Source: Euptelea pleiosperma (taxonomy: Eukaryota > Streptophyta > Magnoliopsida > Ranunculales > Eupteleaceae). Taken from it: 64,000 nt of DNA. The notes under the pieces are model-generated. The model was not told the origin of the DNA. It saw nothing but the letters and a program-made list of their open reading frames with translations, and ran no database searches. This document shows positions 45,590 to 56,976 of the stretch, in pieces. The DNA is taken from assembly GCA_035048495.1 (NCBI GenBank), contig CM068552.1, positions 20,400,154-20,464,153 on the forward strand, given 5' to 3'. Positions within the stretch are counted from its first letter, which is position 1; every line of letters begins with the position of its first letter. The translations under genes were made by a program, and so were the position numbers.

Positions 45590-47031
45590 GGTGCGCATCA
45601 CCACAATTATAAAGCAAAAGGTCGATTTAAGGATCCAGTCTAGAAAATGGGACACAATTAATACATGGTCAGATAAGTGGATTGTGGGCCTTCCTCCCTA
45701 TCTTCTTCCTCCATCTAAACTACCAGATTGTACTATTTCTAAGGTGCAAGACCTTATTCTCCCATCCCGAGAATGAACTCTCCCTCTTCTCTCATCTATT
45801 TTTGATCATGTCTTTGTATCCTTTATATTTAATATTTTGCTTAGTCACACTCCTTTTTTTTATCACCTCCATTGGATGGCCCACCCACGTAGCGTGTTTT
45901 TCTCTAAATCGGCGTACCATAATCTTCTTGCTGAAAAAAGTGAACTTACATAATTAATGGAACAGCATATTTGGTGAAAGAAAGAGCGGTTCGGTCAGAA
46001 GCATCTACCATGCACTTCTTGCTGATCTAATGCACCCACATCCCTCACCCATCAATCCAAAATTGTGGAAAAATATTTAGAAATTCCCTATTTCTCGATG
46101 GGCTCAATTTTTCCTCTGGCAGTTGATACGTAATATTCTCCCTACCAAGGCTGCTCTTCGTGCCCGAATCCCAAGCATTCTTCCTAATTGTCCCCGGTGC
46201 CAACACCCTGAGGAATCCAGTATACATGCCCTTTTCCAATGCCCTCTTAGTGCTCGTATCTGGTTTGCTTCCCCTTTATTTATCCGATGGACCATCTCGG
46301 TTTGGAAGACTTTGAAACTTGGTTATTAGAGATCTTATCCATTTCATCTAAAGATGATGAGAATTCTTTATTACGTCTTGATTATGTATGCATTCTTCTT
46401 TGGCACTTATGGTACCTGAAGAATGATATTGCCCGTGGAAAGAATATCAGGGACCCTTTCCAGATCTTAAGATTCATACCCTCAAATATCTGACAAGCCC
46501 AAGCTTCTATGCCACCTATTCCTCCTGTGGCTAGTTGGAAAGTGCCTCCTGCTGGGGTGCTTAAGTTGAATTCTTATGCGTCATGAAACAAGTATCTGGA
46601 GTGGCGGGTTGTGGTTTTATCCTTCGTGATGGCTCTAATACATGTATTTTAGCAAGTGGGAAGCGAATTCTTGCCCAGTCAACAGAAGAAGCTGAAGTTC
46701 GGGCCTTGCTTTGGGCTGTAGAGATGGTAGTTCGGGTTCAAGTGGCAGGTTTGATTGTAGAGACTAATGCCAAAAATCTAGTGGATAACGTGCAGAAGGC
46801 TCTTTGATTTGGGCTGGTCCTCCATAGCCCTTTTTTTTTACTTTAAAATCCCTATCTCTTCCTACCCTTTTATTTCTTTGGTTTTTGTTCCTAGAATTGC
46901 AAACAGTGCTCATATGATTGCCACTAAGGCAAATATTTTTTTGGGTCCTCTTTCTCGAGTCTCTTAGTTTTATTTATGTGGTTTGTGTTAATTTTATATC
47001 CTGCTTATACCAAAAAATAAAAATAAAAAGC
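45590..47031 (+). mobile_element. L1-type LINE remnant (3' part)
   Basis: The plus strand in shifting frames carries a stretch with WSDKWIVGLPPYLLPPS (about 45670). It then carries the zf-RVT domain (LPNCPRCQHPEESSIHALFQ and CPLSARIWF, 46123-46329) and an RNase H-like domain (GVAGCGFILRDGSNT, STEEAEVRALLWAV, 46583-46807). The tail at 47008-47031 is a degenerate TACCAAAAAATAAAAATAAAAA. The 5' part, including the endonuclease and reverse transcriptase core, is missing. Confidence 0.82.
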
Positions 47032-47513
47032 CCCGTTCTCCCCTTGAGTTGCCACAATTTTCAGATTTGTTCCTCCAAATTAATCTTTCGGAACTCTTTT
47101 TCTCACGTACCAAACAGACCCTTAGATTTGTCCCTATTTTGCCACCTTTTCCAAAAAAAATATGCCTACCATCACTCACGTGCAACTTAGGCGCCGCCTA
47201 CTAGTAAAAAGAAAATGTCCTATGGAAAGCCAAGCTTAATTGATAGGTGCATGGAATTTTGGATCACAAAAAGGAAGTAGAATTTCAAGGATCAGACATT
47301 AATGGATGGTTAGGATCATTCAATCAGTCAAATTTTCAAACCATAGTGCTTGTGGGCCAGGGATGGTTTGTTTTTTATGCAAACTTATATTAGGATCATC
47401 CAACTAAAAGTAAAGTTCTTATCTTTTTGTAAAAGCCAAATAAAGTTCCAACTTTTGCAAGGCTTACAATGGAAAGAACTTGAGTTTATGTTTCGGAAAA
47501 ATCTATGATACCA

Positions 47514-47883
47514 ACTTCTGTATCAAAATTTTGATGCAGAAGTCCCTCAATTTGCCACGTAGTAGACTCTTTTGGGCCCACTGTCCCCCTGAATGTTTGG
47601 TCTATATCTTGGTATACCCACACACCAAAAAATAAGTGTTATTAGTGATTCCTAGCCATTCGATTTGAGCACTTTTTTATCATGGGCTTGGAACCAACTC
47701 ATACGCCTGTTCATAAAGCCCATGATGAAAAGGTGCTCAAATTCTACGGCTAGAAATCACGAATCATGCTGATTTTTGGTGCGTAGGTCTATCATGGTGT
47801 GGGCCAGACATTCAAGGGCAAGTGGGCCCGAACGAGCGTTGCAATTTGAGGGACTTCTGCATGCAAAATTTTGATACAGAAGT
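47514..47883. mobile_element. fold-back MITE with 40-bp inverted termini
   Basis: A 370-bp element with termini ACTTCTGTATCAAAATTTTG and CAAAATTTTGATACAGAAGT, perfect over 20 bp. The inverted repeat continues through GCAGAAGTCCCTCAATTTG and the usual fold-back interior (GGCCCACTG, AGTGATTCCTAGCC, GGCTAGAAATCACGAATC). The target duplication is not clear. Confidence 0.85.
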
Positions 47884-48056
47884 CTGCAACAAAGAATAGC
47901 CCCTATGTTTCTTTTGGAAAAGAAGGCATGAAAGTACTATAGCTGTCAAAAAAAAGAGACCACTCACTCACCAACCTCCAATATCACATATCTTTTGGGG
48001 CCCTTTTCATAGTAAGGAGATTCTCCCATCACTATCATCTTCGGATGAGAAGTTGG

Positions 48057-48197
48057 TTCAGAAAAACTGTTATAACTGCCGTTATAACAGCAATGCCCAT
48101 TACTGTTACTGTTACTGTTATGTACCATTTTCGTTATGATAACAGTAACGGTCGCTTGCCATTAGATCGTTATAACAGTCTCTTATAAACCATCGTC
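48057..48197. mobile_element. small MITE with GTTATAACRG motifs
   Basis: About 140 bp, dense in TGTTATAAC/CCGTTATAACAG, with a TTACTG triplicate at its centre. It resembles family M in layout, with ATAACGG in place of AAACGG. Related debris lies at 37090-37210. Confidence 0.5.
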
Positions 48198-49209
48198 TTC
48201 ACAATGGGTGTCTAACGTAAGCTGGATTTGGGCCTCATTAACAGGCCCATGGACTAGGCATGTGCCTATTTTCATGTCCACTACGCATATAGCCCCTAGG
48301 CAATCCAAATTCTAGTGGGCCAACAACATTTTGATGCCAATGGGCTAGATCTGGGTGTGTTCTTGGCCCACACAAAATTAACTGATTTGAGGTAGGGGCT
48401 TGAGCCCATAGTGTAGGGATATGCCCCCAACGAAATCTTAGACAATTCAGGCAATGGTATGGTCAGCTATAAGCTCTCGAATTGATACATGTGCTTTAGA
48501 TCCAGAGCATCAAATTGGTAGGCCATCTCTTTGAACGATTGTACCAATCAGAAAATCCTAGCCGTTGGGTAGGTTACTTGAATTTCTTTTGTTACTTAAA
48601 ATTATTGGATAGGGGCTTATGAAAGATTCGTCAATTTGAGGATTTGGGTCATCTGATTGTTTGATTGTAAGGCTAAGGTACAGGCACAACCAAGAGGTGG
48701 CCCCATTCAATCATGGGCCAATATGAGGCCCAGTAATGCATGGCCATAATGGGCTTAAACCAGTCTTGGGGGTAGGTTCATAGCATCTAAGCCCTGGTAT
48801 CTTAGGTGAAACTTGTTAGTGTGTGGGGAAGGAATACTACAAGTGACATGAGCATGAAAGAGGTTCAAGAATCAGTTTCTTTACAGCAATCTGATGAATG
48901 TCAGCAAATATACCATTGATCAACCGATCAGGTCCATTCATCCTCATTAAGGTTCAGCAACCTACATGCGCATATGGCCCACATGTGGACTGCTTTCTTG
49001 GATGAGCTATATCTTGACAATTACTGATACTTTGACGATAATTCTAAGCCCTTCGATGTTTGGACCTCAACGATCGCTAGACCTGCATATATTTTAGGTA
49101 TGGCCCATGAAATTAATAGTTCTGATTGATGCATGGTGTGGGATGCTGGCCCACACTATTTTTTGAAAAAAAAAAAAAAGTACAAATTAAGATGGTTGTT
49201 TCACGCTAA

Positions 49210-49965
49210 TGAATGATCTTAAAATTGTTAATAATTGAAATCATGGCTACAGCTTCACAATCAACGGTGATGGTTTCTTGCACACTCACATTTATCACAT
49301 AAAAATGTGCCAGCTCTTCTGGGCCCACTGACCCCTGAGTGTTTGAATTGTAGACACCTACACACCAAAAATCAGTCTTATTGTTGATTTTACCATTGAT
49401 CTGAGTACCCAAAAAGATGCTTGAATCCAAGGTCAAGAAACCACTCATAAAAAAAACTCAAATCCAACGGCTAGAAATCACCTAGTGTGTCACATGGCAA
49501 ACTCTTCCGGGCCCACTGACCCTTTGAGCTATCACTTGTGGGAGAAACTTTTTGAAGCGACCGAAATTTAGAAGCAGCGATCATGAGCCAATGATGTTGC
49601 GTCAGGTAGCTGTACCTCAAATAATGGTCAATAATGCTCAAATTCCCACGGTTAAAATCAACCCATGAAAATAATTCCAATAATCGGGCTGATTTTTGGT
49701 TTGCAGATCCACCTAGGCATTGGCCAAACATCCAGACGGTCAGAGTCCTCTAAGAGTGTGCCATATGGCTCATATTGCGCCCTGTCATCGAAGTTTTACT
49801 CCACTTGTGGACACACACACCAAAAATCAGCCTTCTTCTTGTTGATATTATCCATTGGATCTGAGTAACCAAAAAATACTTGAATTCAAGGTCAAGAAAC
49901 CACTCAAAAAAAAACTCAAATCTAACGGCTAGAAATCATCAATCAGCTGATTTACGCTGGGTCGT
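49210..49965. repeat. three fold-back MITE fragments in a row
   Basis: Repeated pairs of GGGCCCACTGACCC, CACACACCAAAAATCAG and AATCCAACGGCTAGAAATCA (49320-49470, 49490-49760, 49800-49945). The direct similarity between 49390-49475 and 49860-49945 suggests a tandem or nested event. 48200-49200 holds no gene. Confidence 0.6.
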
Positions 49966-50469
49966 TTTTCACGGGCAAGAAACGACCCGTGTCTCGTTTT
50001 ACACGACCCATGTGACACAACGAGGAAGAAAATTTTTCTAAACGAAGGGGTGCGCATAATTGAAATTTGGTCTCGGGGCGACGCGACGGTGGCGCAGCTT
50101 CCTGGCAACCCAGTTTTCTATTGAAATGATTTAATTTAATTATTTAAGTAATAATAGGAGGAAAACAAGTCAAAGAGCGGCAAATACATGTATGGAAAAT
50201 ATATATATCATGAAACTATGGTCCATGCTCCTTTGTGCTCCCACCTCCTCAATCAAATCAGAACCATACGAACGGTAGACCACCTCTTGACCCAAAAATA
50301 GAAAATCCAGATCAAAAGTTTTCACAATTCCACATCGGACTGATAGAAACGTGACACGTATACCGGACGTAGGAAAGGTTGATTGAGGATGGTGTACCTG
50401 AGTTACAATGTATAACAGTGGTGTACAGTGTACACCAGATTGTATAAGTAAGATGCTGAGATTGATTGA

Positions 50470-51588
50470 CTTGAGCTCAACTTTCTCTCCCCATAGGTGA
50501 AATGAAACAACAAGCAAGCAGAGACGACAAAGAGCATCTCTGCAACTTTGAATCTGGTGAGTTTCCTTTCGTCTCTTCCTTCTATCTGAAATCTCTTGTT
50601 CTCATAATAGGAACTGTTGAAGCATATCTTGGAGTGCTGCTTTTGTTCGTAATTTTGGTTATTTTTAGGTGGTTTTTGACTGAATGAGGGGATTTTCTGG
50701 TGTTCTTTGACTTAATGGATTCTGGTTTTAATCTTGGAATGAGAGTTGGGGTTATGGGTAGATCTTAAATTTCAAGAAAGAATGGAATTTTTAAGTGGAA
50801 AATCGGAATTTGGGTTTGATTTTGTTGAAAAATATGTGATTTTTGGTGGGTGCTTTTTGAGTGGAAGATTAGATTTTTGGGGTGATTTTTTTAAGGGAAA
50901 ATTGGGATATGGGTATGATTTTATTGGAAAAAAGAGAAGTGATTTTGGGGTGATTTTGGAGTGGCAGATTAGATTTGGAATTTAGAAAGTATTTGGTGGT
51001 GTACTTTTGAGGGTGAAAGATTGGAGGGGGTTTCTATTTTGACAGGGAAATTGGGATTTGGGGATGAATTTTGTTCAAAAAAAATTGAAGGTGGTGTTTT
51101 TTAGGGAAAAGGATGAATTTTTTGGGAATTATCTTTTATTTGGAAAAAAAAAAAAAAAAAAGAAGATGATGATGATGATTTTGGGGGTTTTGTTCACTAT
51201 TGAGATGTAAGCAAGGTATTTCTGGTCCTTTATAGAGAAGACAGATAATAGATGGCAGACTCAGTGTCTAATTGCGAAATCTCATTGAAGAGAAGATCTT
51301 ACAGGAGCTATTGTACATATTTTGATTTTTGGGGATAGTTTTCTAATGAAAATTTTAGGATTTGGGGATTGATTTTTTGTTGATAAATAATAATTTGGTT
51401 GTGTTTTTAAGTCAAAGATTGGATGTCTGAGGAGGGATGGCTAATGAAAATTAGTATTTGTGAAATTTTCCTCTTTATAGTTCTTTTTCATTCTGCTTGG
51501 AATAATGATGAAGAGCTACTGTTTCAGCATTCCATTTCAGTTTCTGTCGTTGGCATTGGATTTTGATACCTTAGAAAGGTAATTGAAG
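50470..51588 (+). promoter_or_regulatory. STOP1 5' leader with intron
   Basis: A leader exon ends at the donor CTG|GTGAGT (intron from 50557), and a GT-rich intron of about 984 bp runs to TTCCATTTCAG at 51540; an alternative acceptor ends at 51527. Intron-containing leaders are known for STOP1. The exon carries an upstream ATG at 50502. If the 51540 acceptor is used, it gives a 26-codon upstream frame (MKQQASRDDKEHLCNFES, then about eight more residues) ending before the main ATG, which could dampen translation. Transcript start and splice choice are inferred. Confidence 0.55.
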
Positions 51589-53202
51589 ATGGATCTTAAA
51601 GGAAAGCTTTGTCCAGAAACCTGGGCAAAGTCTTCTCTGGGGAATGACTCGTCAAAAAGTTTCGCCACGGATCATCAAGCATTCACTCATTTCGATTTAC
51701 AGCAACCTAACCGGAAGTGGGACGACCCTGCTAGTCTTGGTTATGATGGCATTAGGATTGAACCTTCATACTCCAAATTCAATCAGCCTTCCATTCCCTT
51801 GTCTTCTCATCCCTGCAACCCCAATAATCAGATCAAAACACCAGATCAAATAGATAATCGAACGACAGAGACCCTTGTTGATGCTACGAAACTCCAAGAT
51901 TGGGATCCAAGAGCCATGTTGTCAAACCTCTCTTTCCTTGAGCAGAAGATCCACCAACTCCAGGATTTGGTACATTTGATTGTTGGCCAGAAAGGTCGAG
52001 GTTTGGGTCGACCCGATGAGCTTGTGGCTCAGCAGCAGCAACTTGTGTCTGCTGACCTCACTTCCATCATAGTTCAGTTGATCTCGACTGCAGGTAGTCT
52101 TCTTCCATCTGTAAAGAACACCCTCTCAGTGGAAAATCCTTTTGTTCGGCAACTAGGCAGTATCTCTGGGGTTGGATGTCCTCCTGGCTTAGTCATGAAT
52201 GATGCTTTGCAACAAAACAATAGTGGGAGCAAGGTTTTTGAGCATTCTGATCAGACTGAACTGATGGGCAATTGCGGGCCTGAACAAAACTATGGAAGCA
52301 AACCTAACCTGGCTATCTCCACCATTGAAGACCATGAATCTAAGGATGACGAAGATGCTGGGGAAGGAGAGAACCTCCCTCCTGGTTCCTATGAAGTCTT
52401 ACAACTAGAAAAAGAAGAAATTCTGGCACCACACACCCACTTCTGTTTGATCTGTGGGAAGGGATTCAAGAGGGATGCTAACTTAAGGATGCACATGAGA
52501 GGACATGGGGATGAATACAAGACCGCAGCTGCCCTCGCGAAGCCTAACAAAGACTCAAGCACAGAACCAATGCTCATAAAAAGGTACTCTTGTCCCTACA
52601 TGGGCTGCAAGCGCAATAAGGATCACAAGAAATTCCAGCCACTGAAGACCATCCTGTGTGTGAAGAACCATTACAAACGTACCCACTGTGACAAGAGCTA
52701 CACCTGCAGCAGATGCAACAGCAAGAAGTTCTCTGTTATTGCTGATCTCAAGACTCATGAAAAGCACTGCGGTCGAGACAAGTGGTTGTGCTCCTGTGGC
52801 ACAACCTTCTCGAGAAAAGACAAGCTTTTTGGGCATGTTGCTCTATTCCAAGGCCACACTCCTGCCCTTCCATTAGATGAAACTAAAGGATCGTCAGGGG
52901 CATTGGATGGAGAGGAAAGCAGTGAAGCAACAACTAAGGTTGGAAGTACAGGATTCAACTTCAGCTCAAATACCTCCTGTGGAAGTGGTGTTCAGAATGT
53001 TGTAGATGTGAAAGGTGGCGTTGATGATCCAATCGGTTATTTCTCCCCGATGAACTTCGATGCATGTAACTTTGGTGGGTTTCATGAGTTCCCTCGACCA
53101 CCTTTTGAAGCCCCAGAAAGCTCGCTGTCCTTCCTTCTTTCTGGATCTTGTAATTACGTTCAGAGAACTGGAGGGGCGTCAGGTTCTGATGCCCTTGGGT
53201 GA
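51589..53202 (+). CDS. STOP1: STOP1-like C2H2 zinc-finger transcription factor
   Basis: A 537-residue intronless coding frame. I start at the ATG at 51589 (MDLKGKLCPETWA); the frame is open six bases further upstream but only from a TTG. STOP1 activates genes for malate efflux and proton/aluminium tolerance in roots and acts in the nucleus. The N-terminal half is Gln/Ser-rich with the family block WDPRAMLSNLSFLEQKIHQL. An acidic linker (ESKDDEDAGEGENLPPGSYE) precedes four C2H2-type fingers at about residues 284-422: HFCLICGKGFKRDANLRMHM, YSCPYMGCKRNKDHKKF with H..H later, YTCSRCNSKKFSVIADLKTH, and WLCSCGTTFSRKDKLFGH. The C-terminus is Ser/Gly-rich. Length fits the family (about 500 residues). 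A MITE begins at the base after the stop codon, so the native 3' UTR starts only after 53571. Confidence 0.95.
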   Translation: MDLKGKLCPETWAKSSLGNDSSKSFATDHQAFTHFDLQQPNRKWDDPASLGYDGIRIEPSYSKFNQPSIPLSSHPCNPNNQIKTPDQIDNRTTETLVDATKLQDWDPRAMLSNLSFLEQKIHQLQDLVHLIVGQKGRGLGRPDELVAQQQQLVSADLTSIIVQLISTAGSLLPSVKNTLSVENPFVRQLGSISGVGCPPGLVMNDALQQNNSGSKVFEHSDQTELMGNCGPEQNYGSKPNLAISTIEDHESKDDEDAGEGENLPPGSYEVLQLEKEEILAPHTHFCLICGKGFKRDANLRMHMRGHGDEYKTAAALAKPNKDSSTEPMLIKRYSCPYMGCKRNKDHKKFQPLKTILCVKNHYKRTHCDKSYTCSRCNSKKFSVIADLKTHEKHCGRDKWLCSCGTTFSRKDKLFGHVALFQGHTPALPLDETKGSSGALDGEESSEATTKVGSTGFNFSSNTSCGSGVQNVVDVKGGVDDPIGYFSPMNFDACNFGGFHEFPRPPFEAPESSLSFLLSGSCNYVQRTGGASGSDALG

Positions 53203-53562
53203 GGAAAAATTTTAGGTGCAGGGGTACTCGCGATGCAGTCGATGCAGAGGACTCTAGTGGCCCTACATAGCTCAATTTTTTGGCTACTGACCACATGGAT
53301 GTTAAGCCCTCCCATTGGTGGACACACTAAAAATCAGCATGATTGATGTAGTTTGTACCCAAAAACCATGCTTGAATCAATCCTAAGAAAAGTGTTACAA
53401 TCTATGGTTCGAGAACCAATCAGGCTGATTTTTGGTATGTATCCACCAAGGGGTGGGCTGAACATCCAGGTGGTTAGTGGGCCCAAAAAAATGCGCTATG
53501 TAGAGCCGTCATAGCCGTGAGAGTCTTCTGCATTGGGAGTCCTTTGCATCTAAAATTTTTCC
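53203..53562. mobile_element. Mutator-like MITE inserted at the STOP1 stop codon
   Basis: A 360-bp element with ends GGAAAAATTTTAGGTGCA and TGCATCTAAAATTTTTCC. The inverted repeats extend imperfectly over about 45 bp (TGCAGAGGACTCT / AGAGTCTTCTGCA). It is flanked by an exact 9-bp duplication, CTTGGGTGA, at 53194-53202 and 53563-53571. The left copy of the duplication is the last three codons of STOP1 (Leu-Gly-stop). It is the same family as the host element at 7528-9115. Confidence 0.93.
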
Positions 53563-53571
53563 CTTGGGTGA

Positions 53572-54780
53572 TGGGGGTGGCTATTTGATTTTCTCTTGAG
53601 CCCTCCTTGTTCCCTGTTTCTACTTTGGATCGGATTTGTATGATGACCCCATGTATCTGTAATCTCTAGAGTTTGAATTGATACTTTTTAAATGGCTCAT
53701 CTTTTGTACACCATGGCACTTCATTGTTCAATTATGTGAGCTATAAACCATTTCAGTGAAGGCTCACAAGAGACTGGTTCACAATCTAGAGCTGTCAATG
53801 AAACTCAACACATGCTAGCAGCTCAATAATCAAATGCAGTAAGAGAAAAAGGAAATTAGATTGTGTTGGTTGTGAGAATTTGTTCACCACACGATCTTCA
53901 ATGGTTGCTTCCAACAAGAAGAGTCGAGATCTTGATTTTTATGCTGACCAAAAGTTGGGGGTATCTCCAAAAACACTTTGACACTCAAGAGAGGGAGAAG
54001 AGAATTGCAAGTATATTAATGGGGGATCTTATGATATGAGATTCGATGATCCATATCTTTGCTCATAACGCTTATTTATAGATTCTGAGAGAATTCCAAT
54101 CTTAAAAAGATTAAAAATCGATGGATGATCCTTATCTTTGTTCATAACGCTTATTTATAAATTCTAAGAGAATTCCAATCTTAAAAAGATTAAAAATCGA
54201 TGGAGACTTTCTATTCCTCGGATATATATATCCAAGAGTCTCCATTCTTACCATGCAGTGTTACGAGTCTTTGAAAGGAGTTAGGCTTGACTTATGAGAC
54301 CTTCTATTCCTTGGTTTGGTCAACTAAGGAAAGTCTCCTTTCTCAGGAGAATCCAATTTTGAAAGGAATTGAGCTCTCTTGGAGTTCTTCTATGATTGTC
54401 CTTGGCCGATAATTAAGAAGTCTTTTGTATATAAGTTCACTTTTACATTGACTCATGAGATTTCTGCCACTTTGACACATCTCTAGTTGTCATAGAATCT
54501 TTCTAAAATATAATTACAATGAATTAAAATGTAAATCAATTGAGTCCTACAATATTAGTCAGGGAGCGTCTGTCATTTGTTTATCCCACGTGTGTGTCTT
54601 AATGGGTGTGATGACACGTGTTCAGTTGAGATTAGTCGGTTATGTATGGTATCAACATCGGGTTGCACATTTATAAAAGCATGCCACATTAGAAATGATA
54701 ACGTTTAATTTGGTATCAATTCAGGCGATGCCTTTGCTCATAAGACAATGAAGGATAAAATATTATTAGAAGACTACTAG
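53572..54780. other. STOP1 3' flank and intergenic
   Basis: The first 150-200 bp are probably the displaced STOP1 3' UTR. Beyond is AT-rich sequence with the 79-bp tandem duplication listed separately and no gene. Confidence 0.5.
54045..54202. repeat. 79-bp tandem duplication
   Basis: Two units (54045-54123 and 54124-54202) starting GATGATCC and ending AAAAATCGATG, with about five differences between them. Confidence 0.88.
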
Positions 54781-54789
54781 GAGTGAAAA

Positions 54790-55530
54790 GTTTGCCGTCT
54801 CCCCTCCCAAAATGCCATGTGGCCCATTCTTTCGAGCCCACTGAATCCATGGATGTTTGGCCCACCCGTTGGTGGATCTGCACACCAAAAATCAGCTTGA
54901 TTGATTTTATAGCTGTTGGGGGTGATTTCTAGCTGTTGTATTTGAGCTTTTTTGGTGATCAAATCTAACTGTTAGAAATCATCAATGAAGTTGATTTTTT
55001 GTTAAAATGAAAAACCAAAAGTACCATTCTCAAGAGGTAGACCTCAAACTCACCATTTACTCCAAAAGAGGGTGCTAGCTCTAAGGACTTGAATCTGTCG
55101 ATGCCGCCTACACAAACGATCTTGGTTATGAAGCCATGGAAAGACAGCAGAAGTCCTCTAGCCCCTCGAACCTCTATTGAAGAACAATTATCTCTTCTTT
55201 AAATAGGCTTGAAGAGAGTAATGCAGATTTGGCCCGTCGGCCGCCATAAAACCCAAGTGTAGACCTTAAGAGAGTGCATATATTCGCACACCTCATTTCC
55301 TGTCAGGGTGGACTCCTGGTCGGGGCACACCCCAAAAAGAGAAATCTCTCTCTAAGCCGAGTAAAACTTGGCTGACTGGCGACCGCCCAAAAGATGAGCA
55401 CGTGGCACATTTTTAGAGGACACTGACCTTATGGATGTTTGGCCAATCCCTAGGTGAAGAACCTACAAACCAAAAATCAACCTGATTAGTGAAATCACTA
55501 ATCAGGTTGGTTTTTTGGTTTATATCCCTT
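54790..55530. repeat. two fold-back MITE fragments, no gene
   Basis: 54805-54995 (CCATGTGGCCCATTCTTTCG, CACCAAAAATCAGCTTGATT, with a returning arm) and 55395-55515 (CACGTGGCACATTTTTAGAGG, GGATGTTTGGCCAATCCC, AACCTGATTAGTGA mirrored by TCACTAATCAGGTT). The second ends in a short perfect hairpin. Confidence 0.65.
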
Positions 55531-56976
55531 ATTCTATTTAAAGATTAAATGTAAAACTATCTGTTATGTGGGGTGTTACTGCTTTTTGGTGAATTCTCCC
55601 CTGAGCTAAGATTGATCCACCTCATTCTGAAAAGGCAATTAGTAGAGATCTCCATTTAACTGTATATGCTTCTATCAAATTGGCAAAAGTTCTGAAAGTT
55701 TTGGAACTAAGTTAGGGTGTGATTGACTGTAAAAAAATTCTCATGAAACACCCTTTGCCTTTCTGCTCAATCATTGCTTGGTCATATTCCCATCAAACTG
55801 ATGCATGACCCTTCAATTAAGTGTTCATGCACCTTCTTAACAGTTTATAATTCTGTGTAATGTAAGAACTTATCAATGCTACCTTACTAAGATGCAGTTG
55901 AGCAGGGAAATAGTCAATGTTTGCTGATCACTATCTCCTTGATCTGTACAACCTTCTGAAGTGTTATTCATGTCTGAAGAGGGCTAGAACTACTTACTTC
56001 ATAAAGTTGTTAGGTCTCAGTCAGATCTGGCCAAACTGATTATATTTGGATCTCAAATCACTATACATCTTAGGGGTTCTTCTTGAGGCATTAGTAGCCA
56101 ATCTATTTGTTTCTGAAGTTCTTGAATCAACAGTGTACCTATCACAAGTCAGAACCCTCCCAAGGTGTCTTCTATGATCCTCCTAACGAACACGTCAATC
56201 AAGGAAAACCAAAATTCTCTTCTCACCTATGTATGGGAGCTCTTTATAGCAATTTAACATATATATATATGTTCTTTTATAAATATTTCCTTTCTTGTTT
56301 GTGAACTGCAATTTATATTACAGTAAATTTCCAGAGTTGCAAAATAGACATGTCAGCACACCTGGTTGTTCAACATGAGCATGTGCAACAACTCTTCCTC
56401 TCTTTTTTCGCCCACGGTGTTCTGTGTAGGAAGTACACTCTGTATTCTATGATGGCTTGCACTTCTTTAACACAATTGAGATTAATTTTTCACATTGTTG
56501 AGATTGATTTTTGACATATTTAAGCAGTTGGTCCCACGCCTTTCTACTATGGTTTTACCCTACAGTCTAGTTAGTCCATAATATATCCTTCAGCAATAAA
56601 ACTACGGAGAATAAGCAATCCACTAATTTGTTATTCGAAGATAGTTCATTTGCCATATTGGTCAGGTCATTATTCTGTCTTGACCATTCCATTTGAGATT
56701 GTTTTTGACTAATATCGAATTCATTCTCCCTTATCAGTCTAAAATATGGATAAACTGAAACAGATATGTAGACATTTCATGCGAAGGTAAAAAAATGTTG
56801 CTAAATAACAGAAAAGATATTTGTTCCCAGGTTTTAATATGACTAAAAGTAATAGCAACTCTATTATTGCCAAAAGAAATCAAAATTCCTACAGTACAGA
56901 CAGACTAGATCAGAAGCATATTTCGTTGTTACAAGGGGGAAAAGTACAGTACTCGGAGAAACATAGGCAATATTAT
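55531..56976. other. intergenic between STOP1 and PS1, no gene
   Basis: Only short open frames and an ATATATAT run near 56260. I looked for the IF-3 gene that sits here in Arabidopsis and saw no trace. Confidence 0.5.

Noticed and set aside
50330..50342. USE-like ATTCCACATCGGAC upstream of STOP1
   Set aside because: It lacks the first conserved bases, has no correctly spaced TATA plus snRNA, and lies in an mRNA promoter.
51583..51588. Two extra N-terminal codons for STOP1
   Set aside because: The upstream position is TTG, not ATG. The ATG at 51589 gives the family-like start MDLKGKLCPETW.
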